DNA of 64,000 nucleotides. Source: Chryseobacterium sp. Its GTDB lineage: Bacteria; Bacteroidota; Bacteroidia; Flavobacteriales; Weeksellaceae. Both the position numbers and the translations under genes were made by a program. Under the pieces are notes generated by a model. The model searched no databases, was not told where the DNA came from, and worked only from the letters and a program-made list of their open reading frames with translations. This document shows, piece after piece, positions 25,581 through 33,753 of this stretch. The stretch lies in assembly GCF_008831505.1 (NCBI RefSeq), contig NZ_CP044507.1, positions 62,001 through 126,000 on the forward strand, written 5' to 3'. Within the stretch, counting starts at the first letter, position 1; each line of letters opens with the position of its first letter.

Positions 25581-26069
25581 TCAGAAATTATAGCTTAATG
25601 CTACCCCAGTACCTGCCGATTCCAGTTTGAAATGTGGCTGAAAAGCTGTTGCCTCTCCGTTTTCCAGCGCCATTGCTCTTTTCGCATGCTTATTGGCTGC
25701 CAGTGCGAACGGAATACCGATACCTACGATTCCGGCACCGATCCCAACAGCCGCCCATGCACCGCCATTGTTCTGTTTTACCGTTTGAGTACCGTACGCC
25801 GTAGTTACCTTGGTTTTATTTCCGCTTAATGCTGTTCCAAGACCGAAACCCATTACTCCACCGCCTATACCGCCGAAGATGTTTCCTACAGTACTGTTGT
25901 TACGGGCTCTCTGGAACGAAGCAGCTGCTTCCGGATTTTTAAAGACTTCTCTAAACTGGGCAATTTTGTACGTCTGTCCGTCCCGTACCAGTTTACTGCC
26001 TTCCATCGTCACCTGAGCATTGCTCAGCGTGAACGTGAGCATCATACCTAATAATAAATTTTTCTTCAT
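25581..26069 (-). CDS. Small exported protein, paralog A, with glycine-rich hydrophobic segments
   Basis: The 162-residue protein has a signal peptide (about residues 1-18, ending SNAQ), a conserved head (KLVRDGQTYKIAQFREVF), two glycine-rich hydrophobic stretches (GGIGGGVMGFGLGTALSG and AAVGIGAGIVGIGIPFALAA) and a tail KLESAGTGVALSYNF. A close paralog lies at 29157-29636. Glycine-zipper-like segments suggest association with a membrane; the final aromatic residue is typical of outer-membrane-targeted proteins. Function unknown. The last 54 bases of coding sequence are identical to the paralog. Confidence 0.75.
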   Translation of the reverse strand: MKKNLLLGMMLTFTLSNAQVTMEGSKLVRDGQTYKIAQFREVFKNPEAAASFQRARNNSTVGNIFGGIGGGVMGFGLGTALSGNKTKVTTAYGTQTVKQNNGGAWAAVGIGAGIVGIGIPFALAANKHAKRAMALENGEATAFQPHFKLESAGTGVALSYNF

Positions 26070-26082
26070 CCAATTTTATTTT

Positions 26083-26090
26083 CAAAATTA
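26083..26090 (-). promoter_or_regulatory. -7 element for paralog A
   Basis: Reverse-strand TAATTTTG matches TAnnTTTG, 14 bases before ATG 26069. Confidence 0.4.
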
Positions 26091-26159
26091 AAAAGATAAT
26101 CGATAAAACAGAAAACTTTCAGGATTTTCCCTATGTTTAAATTGGATCCAGATAAGTTT

Positions 26160-26867
26160 TCAAAAATGGTTATAGTCGTCATTACTGTCTCTAATGAAAC
26201 TTCTTATATCTTCATTATCTCCATACAGCACAAGAATGTCTCCTTTGTCAAAAGGTGTTTCATTGTTCACAACACCCTGCACTTCATTAACCCTTTTTAC
26301 TTTTCCGAAAATGCTTTTTTCCGCTAAAATTTTGATGACCGTTACCAGAACCAGGTTGTACTTGGCGCGAAATTCAATCTCGACAGGACTTTTACCGATA
26401 AACTGCTCGGGTAACCGGAGCTCAACAATGCTGTATTTTCCACTTAATTCAAATGATTCAACCAAGCCCTTAAGAGAGAGTTTTTTAGCCCATTTTTCAG
26501 CAGTTTCTTCTTCGGGATGTACTATAGTGTGAATATCCATCGCTTCCAATATCGTTTCGTGTACGGGATCTATGGCGCGGCTTATGATTCGGTTGGGGTG
26601 CAGTTTTTTAATAATAGCGGTTGCCATAATATTTGCACCGGTATTCTCCCCGATTGCGATTACAACTATATCGGTATCCTTGTAAGGGAGTCCACCCATT
26701 GTATATTCGTCGGTGGCATCCAGACAGATGGCATGTGAGATTTTCTCTTTTACGGCTTCAACTTTTGTCATTGAACTGTCCACTCCAATAACTTCGTTTC
26801 CCAGTTTTGTAAGTTTTTCTGCCAGGGAAAGTCCAAAATTTCCTAATCCGATGATGATGTATTTCAT
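26160..26867 (-). CDS. Potassium uptake regulatory subunit (KtrA/TrkA family)
   Basis: Cytosolic gating ring subunit that binds nucleotide and controls the potassium channel encoded just upstream. The 235-residue protein has an RCK_N Rossmann domain starting IIIGLGNFGLSLAEKL (GxGxxG at 7-12) with VDSSMTKVEAVK, and an RCK_C domain (residues about 150-230) ending DILVLYGDNEDIRSF. One RCK pair, so it is KtrA-sized rather than the doubled TrkA of proteobacteria. It starts 14 bases after the TrkH/KtrB gene ends. Confidence 0.92.
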   Translation of the reverse strand: MKYIIIGLGNFGLSLAEKLTKLGNEVIGVDSSMTKVEAVKEKISHAICLDATDEYTMGGLPYKDTDIVVIAIGENTGANIMATAIIKKLHPNRIISRAIDPVHETILEAMDIHTIVHPEEETAEKWAKKLSLKGLVESFELSGKYSIVELRLPEQFIGKSPVEIEFRAKYNLVLVTVIKILAEKSIFGKVKRVNEVQGVVNNETPFDKGDILVLYGDNEDIRSFIRDSNDDYNHF

Positions 26868-26881
26868 TTAGTTGCCGTTTG

Positions 26882-28633
26882 TTAATTAATCATTATTTCC
26901 TCCTTCGGATAGCGGTAATTAAAATATTTCTCCCTTTTTGCAAGAGCTATGAGCAGAGACAGCATACTCACCCTTCCAATGAACATTACTGTTATAATGA
27001 TCAATTTGCCTGCCGGCGTAAGTGTGGGTGTTAAATTTAAACTTAGTCCAACTGTGGAATATGCAGAAAACACTTCAAAAGCTAAGCTCATCAGATCTTT
27101 ATCTTTTTCTGTGAGAACCAGCAGAAAGATGGCAAACCCAATAATTATTAAGGAGAGGGCGATAATAGCAAAGGCACGCTTTACTGAATTATCACTGATC
27201 TCCCTCCGGTAAACCTCTGTCCTGCTCTTGCCTCTGGCGAAAGCAATAATGTTGAGAATTGCGATTGCAAAGGCAGTAGTTTTAATACCGCCACCTGTGG
27301 ATGCGGGCGAGGCTCCGATCCACATCAGTAACATGCAGATCATAATGGTTGGGCCACTTAAACTGACCATGTTAACGGTGTTGAAACCGGCTGTTCGGTT
27401 TGATGCTGAGATGAAAAACGCCTCTACAACAGTCCCAAAATAGGTGTGATTTTTCAATGCGCCGTCCTTTTCAAACAGGTAAATCAAGGCCGTTCCTCCG
27501 ACTAGAAGAACTGCAGTAGTGATCAGAATTATCCTTGTGTTGATATTGATGACCCATGGAGTATATTTGTACCTTTCTCTCGTAATTTTAGCGAAAAGTA
27601 TATTTTGGATTAGATGATGCATATATTTATACACATTGTATACGATGGGAAATCCAAGTCCACCGAAGATAAACAGGAAAGCGATAGTAAGGTGTAATGA
27701 ATAATTGTAATCATATCCAGGTTCGCTTAATCCCCCAGTAAGCGTGGAAAATCCAGCATTACAGAACGAAGATATGGAATGAAAAACGGAAAACATGATC
27801 CCATTATTCGTGGAGTTACCCAAAAGACTCCTATCAAGCGAAAGATAAATAAGTGCAGCTCCCAGCAGTTCTACAGTTACAGTGATCACCAAAACCCTTT
27901 TCAGTGTATTGAAAACATCGCCGAGTTTATCTGAACTTGTCATTTCGCTGAGGCTGATCTGGTTTTCAAAGGACGATCCTCCACGAAAAAAATAACTGAA
28001 GTAACTTGCAAACGTCATAATTCCCAACCCTCCGGTCTGAATCAGGGCCAGAATAATTATTTTTCCGAACACCGTGAAGTCTTTTGCAGTATCCAATGTT
28101 ACTAAGCCGGTAACACACACTGCACTGGTAGAGGTAAAAAGCGCATCGAGCACACTTATTTCTTTCGTAGTTGCATTAGGCATAAGCAGCATTGCGGTGC
28201 CAAGAAATATAATGCCTATAAAACTGGAAATAAATAATTGTGCAGGGTTTATAAACGTCCTTTTAAAATTGATGTGAAGGCTTGAGAAATCTCTGATAAA
28301 GCACAGTACGATAAGCAAATAAAGGAGTCTCTGATTCACGAACCTTAAATTTCGCGAATCTAAAAAATTATATTCCAGCCGTGCTGCGTAATACAATATC
28401 ACTAACAGGATTATAATTATTTCCAGTGGCCAAAGTTTCCTAGTAGCCCGGCTCTTTTTATAAATATTGTAATAAAAGATATTAAAAATGGTAAGCAGAA
28501 AGCTTAAATCATAGAAGTAAATTACTTGCGACCGGTACAGGAGTTCCTTATAAAATCCAGCTTCGATAATCATGAGACCGAAGGCCAGAAAGCTGGTATA
28601 AAATGAAAAAGTATTAAGTCTGTTATTCCACAT
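26882..28633 (-). CDS. Potassium uptake channel subunit (TrkH/KtrB family)
   Basis: Inner-membrane ion-translocating subunit. The 583-residue sequence holds the four pseudo-repeated selectivity-filter segments, including TSTSAVCVTGLVTLDT, HSISSFCNAGFSTLTG, SASNRTAGFNTVNM and FSAYSTVGLSLNLTP, plus GASPASTGGGIKTTAFA. The N-terminal 120 residues add four extra hydrophobic helices compared with a minimal KtrB. First gene of a two-gene operon with the RCK protein; two -7-like elements (28651-28658 and 28661-28668) lie in front. Confidence 0.93.
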   Translation of the reverse strand: MWNNRLNTFSFYTSFLAFGLMIIEAGFYKELLYRSQVIYFYDLSFLLTIFNIFYYNIYKKSRATRKLWPLEIIIILLVILYYAARLEYNFLDSRNLRFVNQRLLYLLIVLCFIRDFSSLHINFKRTFINPAQLFISSFIGIIFLGTAMLLMPNATTKEISVLDALFTSTSAVCVTGLVTLDTAKDFTVFGKIIILALIQTGGLGIMTFASYFSYFFRGGSSFENQISLSEMTSSDKLGDVFNTLKRVLVITVTVELLGAALIYLSLDRSLLGNSTNNGIMFSVFHSISSFCNAGFSTLTGGLSEPGYDYNYSLHLTIAFLFIFGGLGFPIVYNVYKYMHHLIQNILFAKITRERYKYTPWVININTRIILITTAVLLVGGTALIYLFEKDGALKNHTYFGTVVEAFFISASNRTAGFNTVNMVSLSGPTIMICMLLMWIGASPASTGGGIKTTAFAIAILNIIAFARGKSRTEVYRREISDNSVKRAFAIIALSLIIIGFAIFLLVLTEKDKDLMSLAFEVFSAYSTVGLSLNLTPTLTPAGKLIIITVMFIGRVSMLSLLIALAKREKYFNYRYPKEEIMIN

Positions 28634-28650
28634 TTTTTATAATAGGAAAG

Positions 28651-28658
28651 CAAATGTA
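28651..28658 (-). promoter_or_regulatory. -7 element for the potassium uptake operon
   Basis: Reverse-strand TACATTTG matches TAnnTTTG; a second match TAATTTTG lies 10 bases further upstream (28661-28668). Confidence 0.4.
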
Positions 28659-28726
28659 TTCAAAATTACTCCGGGGGCGTTCGTTTCGCCCGAAAATAGT
28701 AAATTTTTAAAACGAGATTTCATATA

Positions 28727-29123
28727 GGTTAAGGAGCTAAGTCCGACCCTGCTTTTAAAATTCGATATAGAAGAAGTCCATTATCTAACCTTCTCTGCGT
28801 TAAAGAAATTCGGATTCCTCACCTCGCTCTTTTTTAAGAAGCCACTATAAGACAACTGCCTTGCAAGGGAAGTCTTTGGTTTAAAGCTCAGGAATCCTGT
28901 AGGTCTGGCCGCAGGTTTTGATAAGGATGCGAAATGTTCTCGGAACTTTCTAACCTTGGTTTTGGTTTTATTGAAATAGGAACACTTACGCCAAAGGCAC
29001 AGCAAGGTAATCCCAGGAAAAGACTTTTCAGGCTGGAGGAAGATTCCGCGATCATTAACCGTTTGCGCTTCAACAACGGTAGGTAGATTCAGCTGTGGAA
29101 CGGCCTAAAGAGAAAAAAAAGAA
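28727..29123 (+). pseudogene. Truncated, frameshifted copy of pyrD
   Basis: The forward strand is a degenerate copy of the first third of the intact pyrD at 29864-30886. In reading order it gives KFDIEEVHYLTFSALKKFGF, an in-frame TAA in place of IVDKR (after FFKKPL), then [20 protein letters not shown], a one-base deletion (GCGAAATG against GCGAAAATG in the intact gene), and [33 protein letters not shown]. Similarity stops at about 29123, where the intact gene continues for another 250 codons. This is a non-functional duplicate; the amount of divergence says it is not recent. Confidence 0.9.
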
Positions 29124-29156
29124 AACTAATTCCGCCTCTTATTATTTAGAATTATT

Positions 29157-29636
29157 TTAAAAATTATAGCTTAATGCTACCCCAGTACCTGCCGATTCCA
29201 GTTTGAAATGTGGCCGGAATGCTGTGGGCTCACCATTCTCTAAAGCCAAAGCCTTTTTTGCCTGCTTGTCTGCAGCATAGGCAAAAGGGATTCCAACTCC
29301 CACCAGGCCCGCACCAATCCCTACAACAGCCCAGCCTCGGGAGGGTTTATTTTCGTATACCACTCCATTTCTAACCTCGGTCTTTTTGCCGGAGAGCGCG
29401 GGTACGATACCAAAACCGATCAGGAAGCCACCGGCATAGCCGAACACATTGGATACGGCAGCATTTGTTCTGGCTTTGTGGAAAGTGCTTGCAGCGTTGG
29501 GATCTTTAAATACACTACGGAATTCTTTCAATTTGTAGGTTTGTCCATCCTTAACTAATTTGTTTTTTTCCATTGTAACCTGTGCGGTCCCGAGTGTGAA
29601 GCTGAGCATCATCCCGAAGAGAATCATTTTTTTCAT
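29157..29636 (-). CDS. Small exported protein, paralog B
   Basis: The 159-residue product is a paralog of the protein at 25581-26069: same signal peptide layout (ending GTAQ), KLVKDGQTYKLKEFRSVF, glycine-rich hydrophobic stretches and the same tail LESAGTGVALSYNF. Overall protein identity is roughly two thirds by eye, but the final 54 coding bases (29161-29214) are identical to paralog A. It sits between the pyrD pseudogene and intact pyrD, read toward the pseudogene. A -7 element TATTTTTG lies at 29659-29666 on the reverse strand. Function unknown. Confidence 0.75.
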   Translation of the reverse strand: MKKMILFGMMLSFTLGTAQVTMEKNKLVKDGQTYKLKEFRSVFKDPNAASTFHKARTNAAVSNVFGYAGGFLIGFGIVPALSGKKTEVRNGVVYENKPSRGWAVVGIGAGLVGVGIPFAYAADKQAKKALALENGEPTAFRPHFKLESAGTGVALSYNF

Positions 29637-29838
29637 GGTGTTTATTTTTATTTTGCGGCAAAAATAGTGTTTTGTTCAATTGAATTGAGATAATTCCGGC
29701 CGACTTATGTCAGTTTCAGCAACTATTTTTTCGAATTGGTGGATTGCAGGATTGGTGGCTTGCTCATATACTGCTGCCTTTCCGTTATTATAAGACAGGA
29801 GGGTGGGGTGTTAGCTGCACGGATAGAGCAAAAAACCC

Positions 29839-29846
29839 TATTTTTG
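29839..29846 (+). promoter_or_regulatory. -7 element for pyrD
   Basis: TATTTTTG matches TAnnTTTG 18 bases before ATG 29864. No clear -33 element. Confidence 0.4.
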
Positions 29847-29863
29847 TGTTTCAAAATTTTCGC

Positions 29864-30886
29864 ATGTATAAAAGCTTTATCCGCCCTTTATTATTCAAAT
29901 TTGACCCTGAAGAAGTTCATTATTTTACGTTCTCTGTTTTGAAGAATTTTAAATTTCTGACTTCAATTGTATTTCCGAAACCAATTGTAGACAAGCGTCT
30001 TGAAAGGGAGGTTTTTGGATTAAAATTTAAAAATCCTGTAGGTTTGGCCGCGGGCTTTGATAAGGATGCGAAAATGTTCTCCGAACTTTCAGATCTCGGT
30101 TTTGGCTTTATTGAAATAGGAACGCTGACTCCCAAGCCTCAGGATGGAAATCCTAAGAAGAGATTATTCAGACTAAAGGAAGATTCGGCAATCATTAACC
30201 GGATGGGTTTTAATAACGGTGGTGTAGATGCTGCGGTGGAACGTCTGAAGAAAAATAAAAACGTGCTTATTGGCGGTAATATCGGAAAGAATAAAATCAC
30301 GCCCAATGAAGAGGCCGTCAATGACTATATTATCTGTTTTGAAAAGCTTTTCCCTTATGTAGATTATTTTGTCGTAAATGTAAGTTCACCCAATACGCCC
30401 AATTTACGAGCTTTGCAGGATAAGGAGCCTTTAACTAAACTTTTAAGTGAACTTCAAACCCTGAATGTTGCTAAGGAAAAACCCAAGCCAATTTTGCTGA
30501 AAATCGCGCCTGATCTTACTGATGATCAACTAATGGATATCATCGATATAGTAAAGATAACCGGAATTGCGGGAGTAATTGCCACCAACACGACTCTTTC
30601 GCGTGAGGGTTTGAGATCTGAAAACAAAGTTGAAAGTGGGGGTCTTTCAGGCAAACCGCTCACCAAGCGTTCGACTGAAGTGATACGTTTCCTCTCCGAA
30701 AAAAGCAATAAAGCATTTCCAATTATTGGTGTGGGCGGTATTCATTCTGCTGAGGATGCTTTGGAAAAACTGGAAGCCGGCGCAAGCCTGGTACAACTGT
30801 ATACCGGCTTTATTTATGAGGGACCTGAACTGATCCATGAGATAAACACTAAACTTCTTCAAACAGAAAAGGAACCTGTGTTTTAA
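29864..30886 (+). CDS. pyrD: Dihydroorotate dehydrogenase (quinone), class 2
   Basis: Membrane-associated FMN enzyme that oxidises dihydroorotate to orotate with quinone, fourth step of pyrimidine synthesis. The 340-residue product has the class 2 N-terminal helix region ([20 protein letters not shown]), [27 protein letters not shown], the catalytic Ser in [11 protein letters not shown] and the FMN-binding [23 protein letters not shown] 29864 gives the normal start and lies just after a -7 element; longer in-frame readings are not supported. An inactive partial copy lies 0.7 kb upstream. Confidence 0.95.
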   Translation: MYKSFIRPLLFKFDPEEVHYFTFSVLKNFKFLTSIVFPKPIVDKRLEREVFGLKFKNPVGLAAGFDKDAKMFSELSDLGFGFIEIGTLTPKPQDGNPKKRLFRLKEDSAIINRMGFNNGGVDAAVERLKKNKNVLIGGNIGKNKITPNEEAVNDYIICFEKLFPYVDYFVVNVSSPNTPNLRALQDKEPLTKLLSELQTLNVAKEKPKPILLKIAPDLTDDQLMDIIDIVKITGIAGVIATNTTLSREGLRSENKVESGGLSGKPLTKRSTEVIRFLSEKSNKAFPIIGVGGIHSAEDALEKLEAGASLVQLYTGFIYEGPELIHEINTKLLQTEKEPVF

Positions 30887-30903
30887 AGCTTGCTGTTCGC
30901 AAA

Positions 30904-32148
30904 TCAGATAAAAAAGTTGCTTACAGTATAAATAATCAGTCCCACCAGACCTCCCACAAGTGTTCCGTTTACACGTATAAACTGAAGGTCTTTTCCTACT
31001 TCCAGTTCAAGTTTTTCGCTTAGTTCTCTGCCTTCCCAATTGCCCACAGTAGAACTGATTAGGTGTGACGCCTGGTGCGTATTCTTCAGGATGTATTTGT
31101 AGGCCGTAACGCGCACCCAATGATCGATTTTATACTGTAGTTTCTCGTCGGTCTGAAGATTTTGCGAGAGTTCAGACAGGTTTTTCGTCAGGTAGCGTTT
31201 CAGGGCCGAATCTTCTTCCTCCAATTCCTGTGTTAAAGACTGTTTTATCGAACGCCAGATATCTGCTGAATACTCCTTGAGTTTCACATCTGTGAGGAAG
31301 TCATTCTTGATATTGCGGAACTCATCTTCCCATTTCTTCTCGGACTGGACCTCCTCAGAAAAGGCAAAAAGTTTAGCCGTAATTTCTGCACGTAAGGAGT
31401 GTCCCGGATTATTTTCAACCTCTTCGAAGAATTTTGAAAGCCCGTTGGTAATTTTATCCGCAATTGTATCATCAACGAATTTTGGAATAAGGAAATAGCT
31501 TTCTTTCTGTACCCTCTCCTTCACTATTTGCTGGTTGGTCAGTACGTATTCCTTTATCTGTTTGGCAAGACCCGTGATCATTTTCTGGTGATCTTCCTTC
31601 TCAACTAAATATTCTATTCCGCTGCCAACTATGCGGTTTATTTTCAGATCGTTGGTCATTTCCCTCGCCTTTTTTGCGATAAGTTCTGCCGCTGCGTCAT
31701 CATCCAGTTTATGCAGGATGTTAAGAACCATTTTTGAAAGTTCACCAACGAGGTTTCGCTGGTTTTTCTCTTTTGACAGCCACTCTCCCGCAATATTTGA
31801 GATCCTGATTTTCTGAATATAAGGGCGTATGTTTTGAGGTGACAGGAAGTTTGAGACCACGAAGGTCCCAAGATTATCACCAATGCGCTCCTTACTGTTT
31901 TGAATCAGGTTGGTATGCGGGATCTTAAGTCCGAGGGGATGATGGAATAGTGCGGTCACCGCGAACCAGTCGGCGAGTGCACCTACCATAGCTGCCTCAG
32001 AGAAGGCCCGGATATAGCCTATCCAGTGGGCTGGATTCTGCTTTTCCAGCACGGTCGTAATTACAAATACGACGGCCATCAATACAAACAGTCCGGTGGC
32101 AAACATTTTATATTTCTGTAGCTGCTTACGTTTTAGGTGATCGTTCAT
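30904..32148 (-). CDS. DUF445 family membrane protein (YjiN-like)
   Basis: The 414-residue protein has one hydrophobic helix near the N-terminus (about 16-33), the DUF445 signature IRAFSEAAMVGALADWFAVT followed by HHPLGLKIPHTNLI, a long charged helical middle and a C-terminal hydrophobic helix (residues 396-412). Size and order match E. coli YjiN. Function is not established. It converges on pyrD with an 18-base gap. A TAAATTTG match lies at 32153-32160, only 4 bases from the ATG, so the transcript would be leaderless or translation begins slightly further in. Confidence 0.85.
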   Translation of the reverse strand: MNDHLKRKQLQKYKMFATGLFVLMAVVFVITTVLEKQNPAHWIGYIRAFSEAAMVGALADWFAVTALFHHPLGLKIPHTNLIQNSKERIGDNLGTFVVSNFLSPQNIRPYIQKIRISNIAGEWLSKEKNQRNLVGELSKMVLNILHKLDDDAAAELIAKKAREMTNDLKINRIVGSGIEYLVEKEDHQKMITGLAKQIKEYVLTNQQIVKERVQKESYFLIPKFVDDTIADKITNGLSKFFEEVENNPGHSLRAEITAKLFAFSEEVQSEKKWEDEFRNIKNDFLTDVKLKEYSADIWRSIKQSLTQELEEEDSALKRYLTKNLSELSQNLQTDEKLQYKIDHWVRVTAYKYILKNTHQASHLISSTVGNWEGRELSEKLELEVGKDLQFIRVNGTLVGGLVGLIIYTVSNFFI

Positions 32149-32265
32149 ATCTCAAATTTATGTAAATCCTACTGAAAGCAGTGCTGCTATTAACATGCCG
32201 ATACTATAATGTACCGGCAAATTTGACCACAAGTATTATACTGAAGCCGTTTTAATATTTATACC

Positions 32266-32273
32266 TAATTTTG
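32266..32273 (+). promoter_or_regulatory. -7 element for msrB
   Basis: TAATTTTG matches TAnnTTTG 17 bases before ATG 32291. Confidence 0.4.
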
Positions 32274-32290
32274 AAGATATTTTGAACAGA

Positions 32291-32812
32291 ATGAAACCTT
32301 TGCTTTTCCTGCTCTTTCTGATTAACATGCAGATGTGTACACAGTTAAACCAATCCGAAAATACTAAAGTTATGCAAAATACTCCCAAAAATCCTTATTA
32401 CTCCAGAACAGACCGTACAAAACTTACCGTCACAAACGCCGAATGGAAAAAGATCCTGCCACCCGACCTGTATGCAATTGCCCGCGAAGCCGATACGGAA
32501 AGACCTTTTACCGGAAAATATAATGAATTTGATGAGCTGGGTGATTATTACTGTGCAGTTTGCGGTAATCATCTTTTCCGTTCGGATTCTAAATTCTCGT
32601 CTACCTGTGGCTGGCCAAGTTTTTTTGAGGCTGATAAGGAGGGAGTGGCTTATAACCGTGACTCCAGTCATGGGATGGAAAGGATTGAGGTAGTTTGTAA
32701 ACGCTGCGATTCACACTTGGGTCATGTCTTTAACGACGGTCCGCCACCGACAGGGATGCGTTATTGTATGAATTCTGTGAGCCTTGAATTTGTAGGTGAC
32801 TCCCAAAAATAA
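32291..32812 (+). CDS. msrB: Exported peptide-methionine (R)-S-oxide reductase
   Basis: Reduces the R-epimer of methionine sulfoxide in damaged proteins. The 173-residue product starts MKPLLFLLFLINMQMC, a lipoprotein-like signal, so it is probably a periplasmic or membrane-anchored form. The MsrB domain has the structural zinc cysteines (CAVCG and CKRCDSHLGHVF), the CGWPSF active-site loop and the catalytic cysteine in YCMNSVSLEF. A TTG at 32282 is an alternative start but is less likely than the ATG. Periplasmic Msr suggests repair of exported proteins; no thioredoxin partner is adjacent. Confidence 0.92.
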   Translation: MKPLLFLLFLINMQMCTQLNQSENTKVMQNTPKNPYYSRTDRTKLTVTNAEWKKILPPDLYAIAREADTERPFTGKYNEFDELGDYYCAVCGNHLFRSDSKFSSTCGWPSFFEADKEGVAYNRDSSHGMERIEVVCKRCDSHLGHVFNDGPPPTGMRYCMNSVSLEFVGDSQK

Positions 32813-32932
32813 TAACAAATTGTAGCGCAAAAACTGTTAAATTCTCTTAATTAGAGTTAAACTTTTGGGATGTAACCTCCTGAAGGATATCGTTATGTAA
32901 TTTTGCCGCACCAATCAATTTAACATAATAAT

Positions 32933-33682
32933 ATGCGTAATTTACTTCTGGCTGTCTCAGCCACCTTTATACTGACCACCTCCTTTTACAGAGATACCCG
33001 CGAAGTTTCTGCTGACAATACTATTGAAAATCCTGTGCCGCTTTCGTCCGAAAGTGAAAATTCACCTGTACTTAATGTTGATGCTGCAGCTGAACTCTAC
33101 AAGACAATCAACTTCGGAAGTGGCAATAAGATGAATGAAGAAGTTTTCGGGAAGGCTTTTCAGGGATATTCAAACTTAATGAAAGCCGGAAAACTTGATA
33201 ACGGTGCGGGCATTCTGACCGTTTGTGATTTCTCACTTTCATCAACAAAGAAAAGATTGTGGGTTATTGACATGAATTCTAAAAAGGTTCTTTTCAATGA
33301 GTTGGTAGCCCACGGAAAGAATACAGGAGAAGAATTTGCGACAAAATTCTCGAACACCGAAAGTTCACTGCAAAGCAGCATGGGTTTTTATATTACGGAA
33401 TCTACTTACAATGGTTCTAACGGTTACTCGCTGAAGCTGATCGGGATGGATAAAGGCTACAACGACAACGCGTACAAACGTGCCATCGTAATGCATGGTG
33501 CCGATTATATTAGTGAGGAATTCATTAAGGCACAGAACAGGATTGGCCGCAGTTGGGGCTGCCCCGCCGTGGCACGTGAACTGGCGGAACCTATAATCAA
33601 CACCATAAAAGGTCAGAATGTGCTCTTCATCTACTATCCGGACCAAACATATCTGGAATCTTCTGAATGGCTTAAGGCATAA
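32933..33682 (+). CDS. Exported L,D-transpeptidase-like protein (murein L,D-transpeptidase catalytic domain family)
   Basis: The 249-residue protein has a short N-terminal hydrophobic signal (residues 3-17) and a catalytic domain with IVMHGADYIS (substrate-side His) and SWGCPAV, where the Cys is the nucleophile expected in YkuD-like folds. The spacing between His and Cys (about 25 residues) fits this family. It probably remodels peptidoglycan peptides, but activity on murein has to be inferred. A -7-like TAATTTTG at 32898-32905 precedes it, and a bidirectional hairpin follows. Confidence 0.85.
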   Translation: MRNLLLAVSATFILTTSFYRDTREVSADNTIENPVPLSSESENSPVLNVDAAAELYKTINFGSGNKMNEEVFGKAFQGYSNLMKAGKLDNGAGILTVCDFSLSSTKKRLWVIDMNSKKVLFNELVAHGKNTGEEFATKFSNTESSLQSSMGFYITESTYNGSNGYSLKLIGMDKGYNDNAYKRAIVMHGADYISEEFIKAQNRIGRSWGCPAVARELAEPIINTIKGQNVLFIYYPDQTYLESSEWLKA

Positions 33683-33699
33683 CTGCTATAATACATAAT

Positions 33700-33737
33700 A
33701 AAAAGGGAAGCCGGCGTATGCTGACTTCCCTTTTTTT
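33700..33737. terminator. Bidirectional terminator between the L,D-transpeptidase gene and the TonB receptor
   Basis: AAAAAGGGAAG (33700-33710) pairs with CTTCCCTTTTT (33725-33735). T tracts follow on both strands, serving the two convergent genes. Confidence 0.8.
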
Positions 33738-33753
33738 ATTACCCAAACTACTA

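Noticed and set aside
21965-29716. 15-base identical word GACTTATGTCAGTTT at 21965-21979 and 29702-29716
   Set aside because: A single 15-base match is expected by chance once or twice in a 64 kb window, and nothing else around the two sites aligns.
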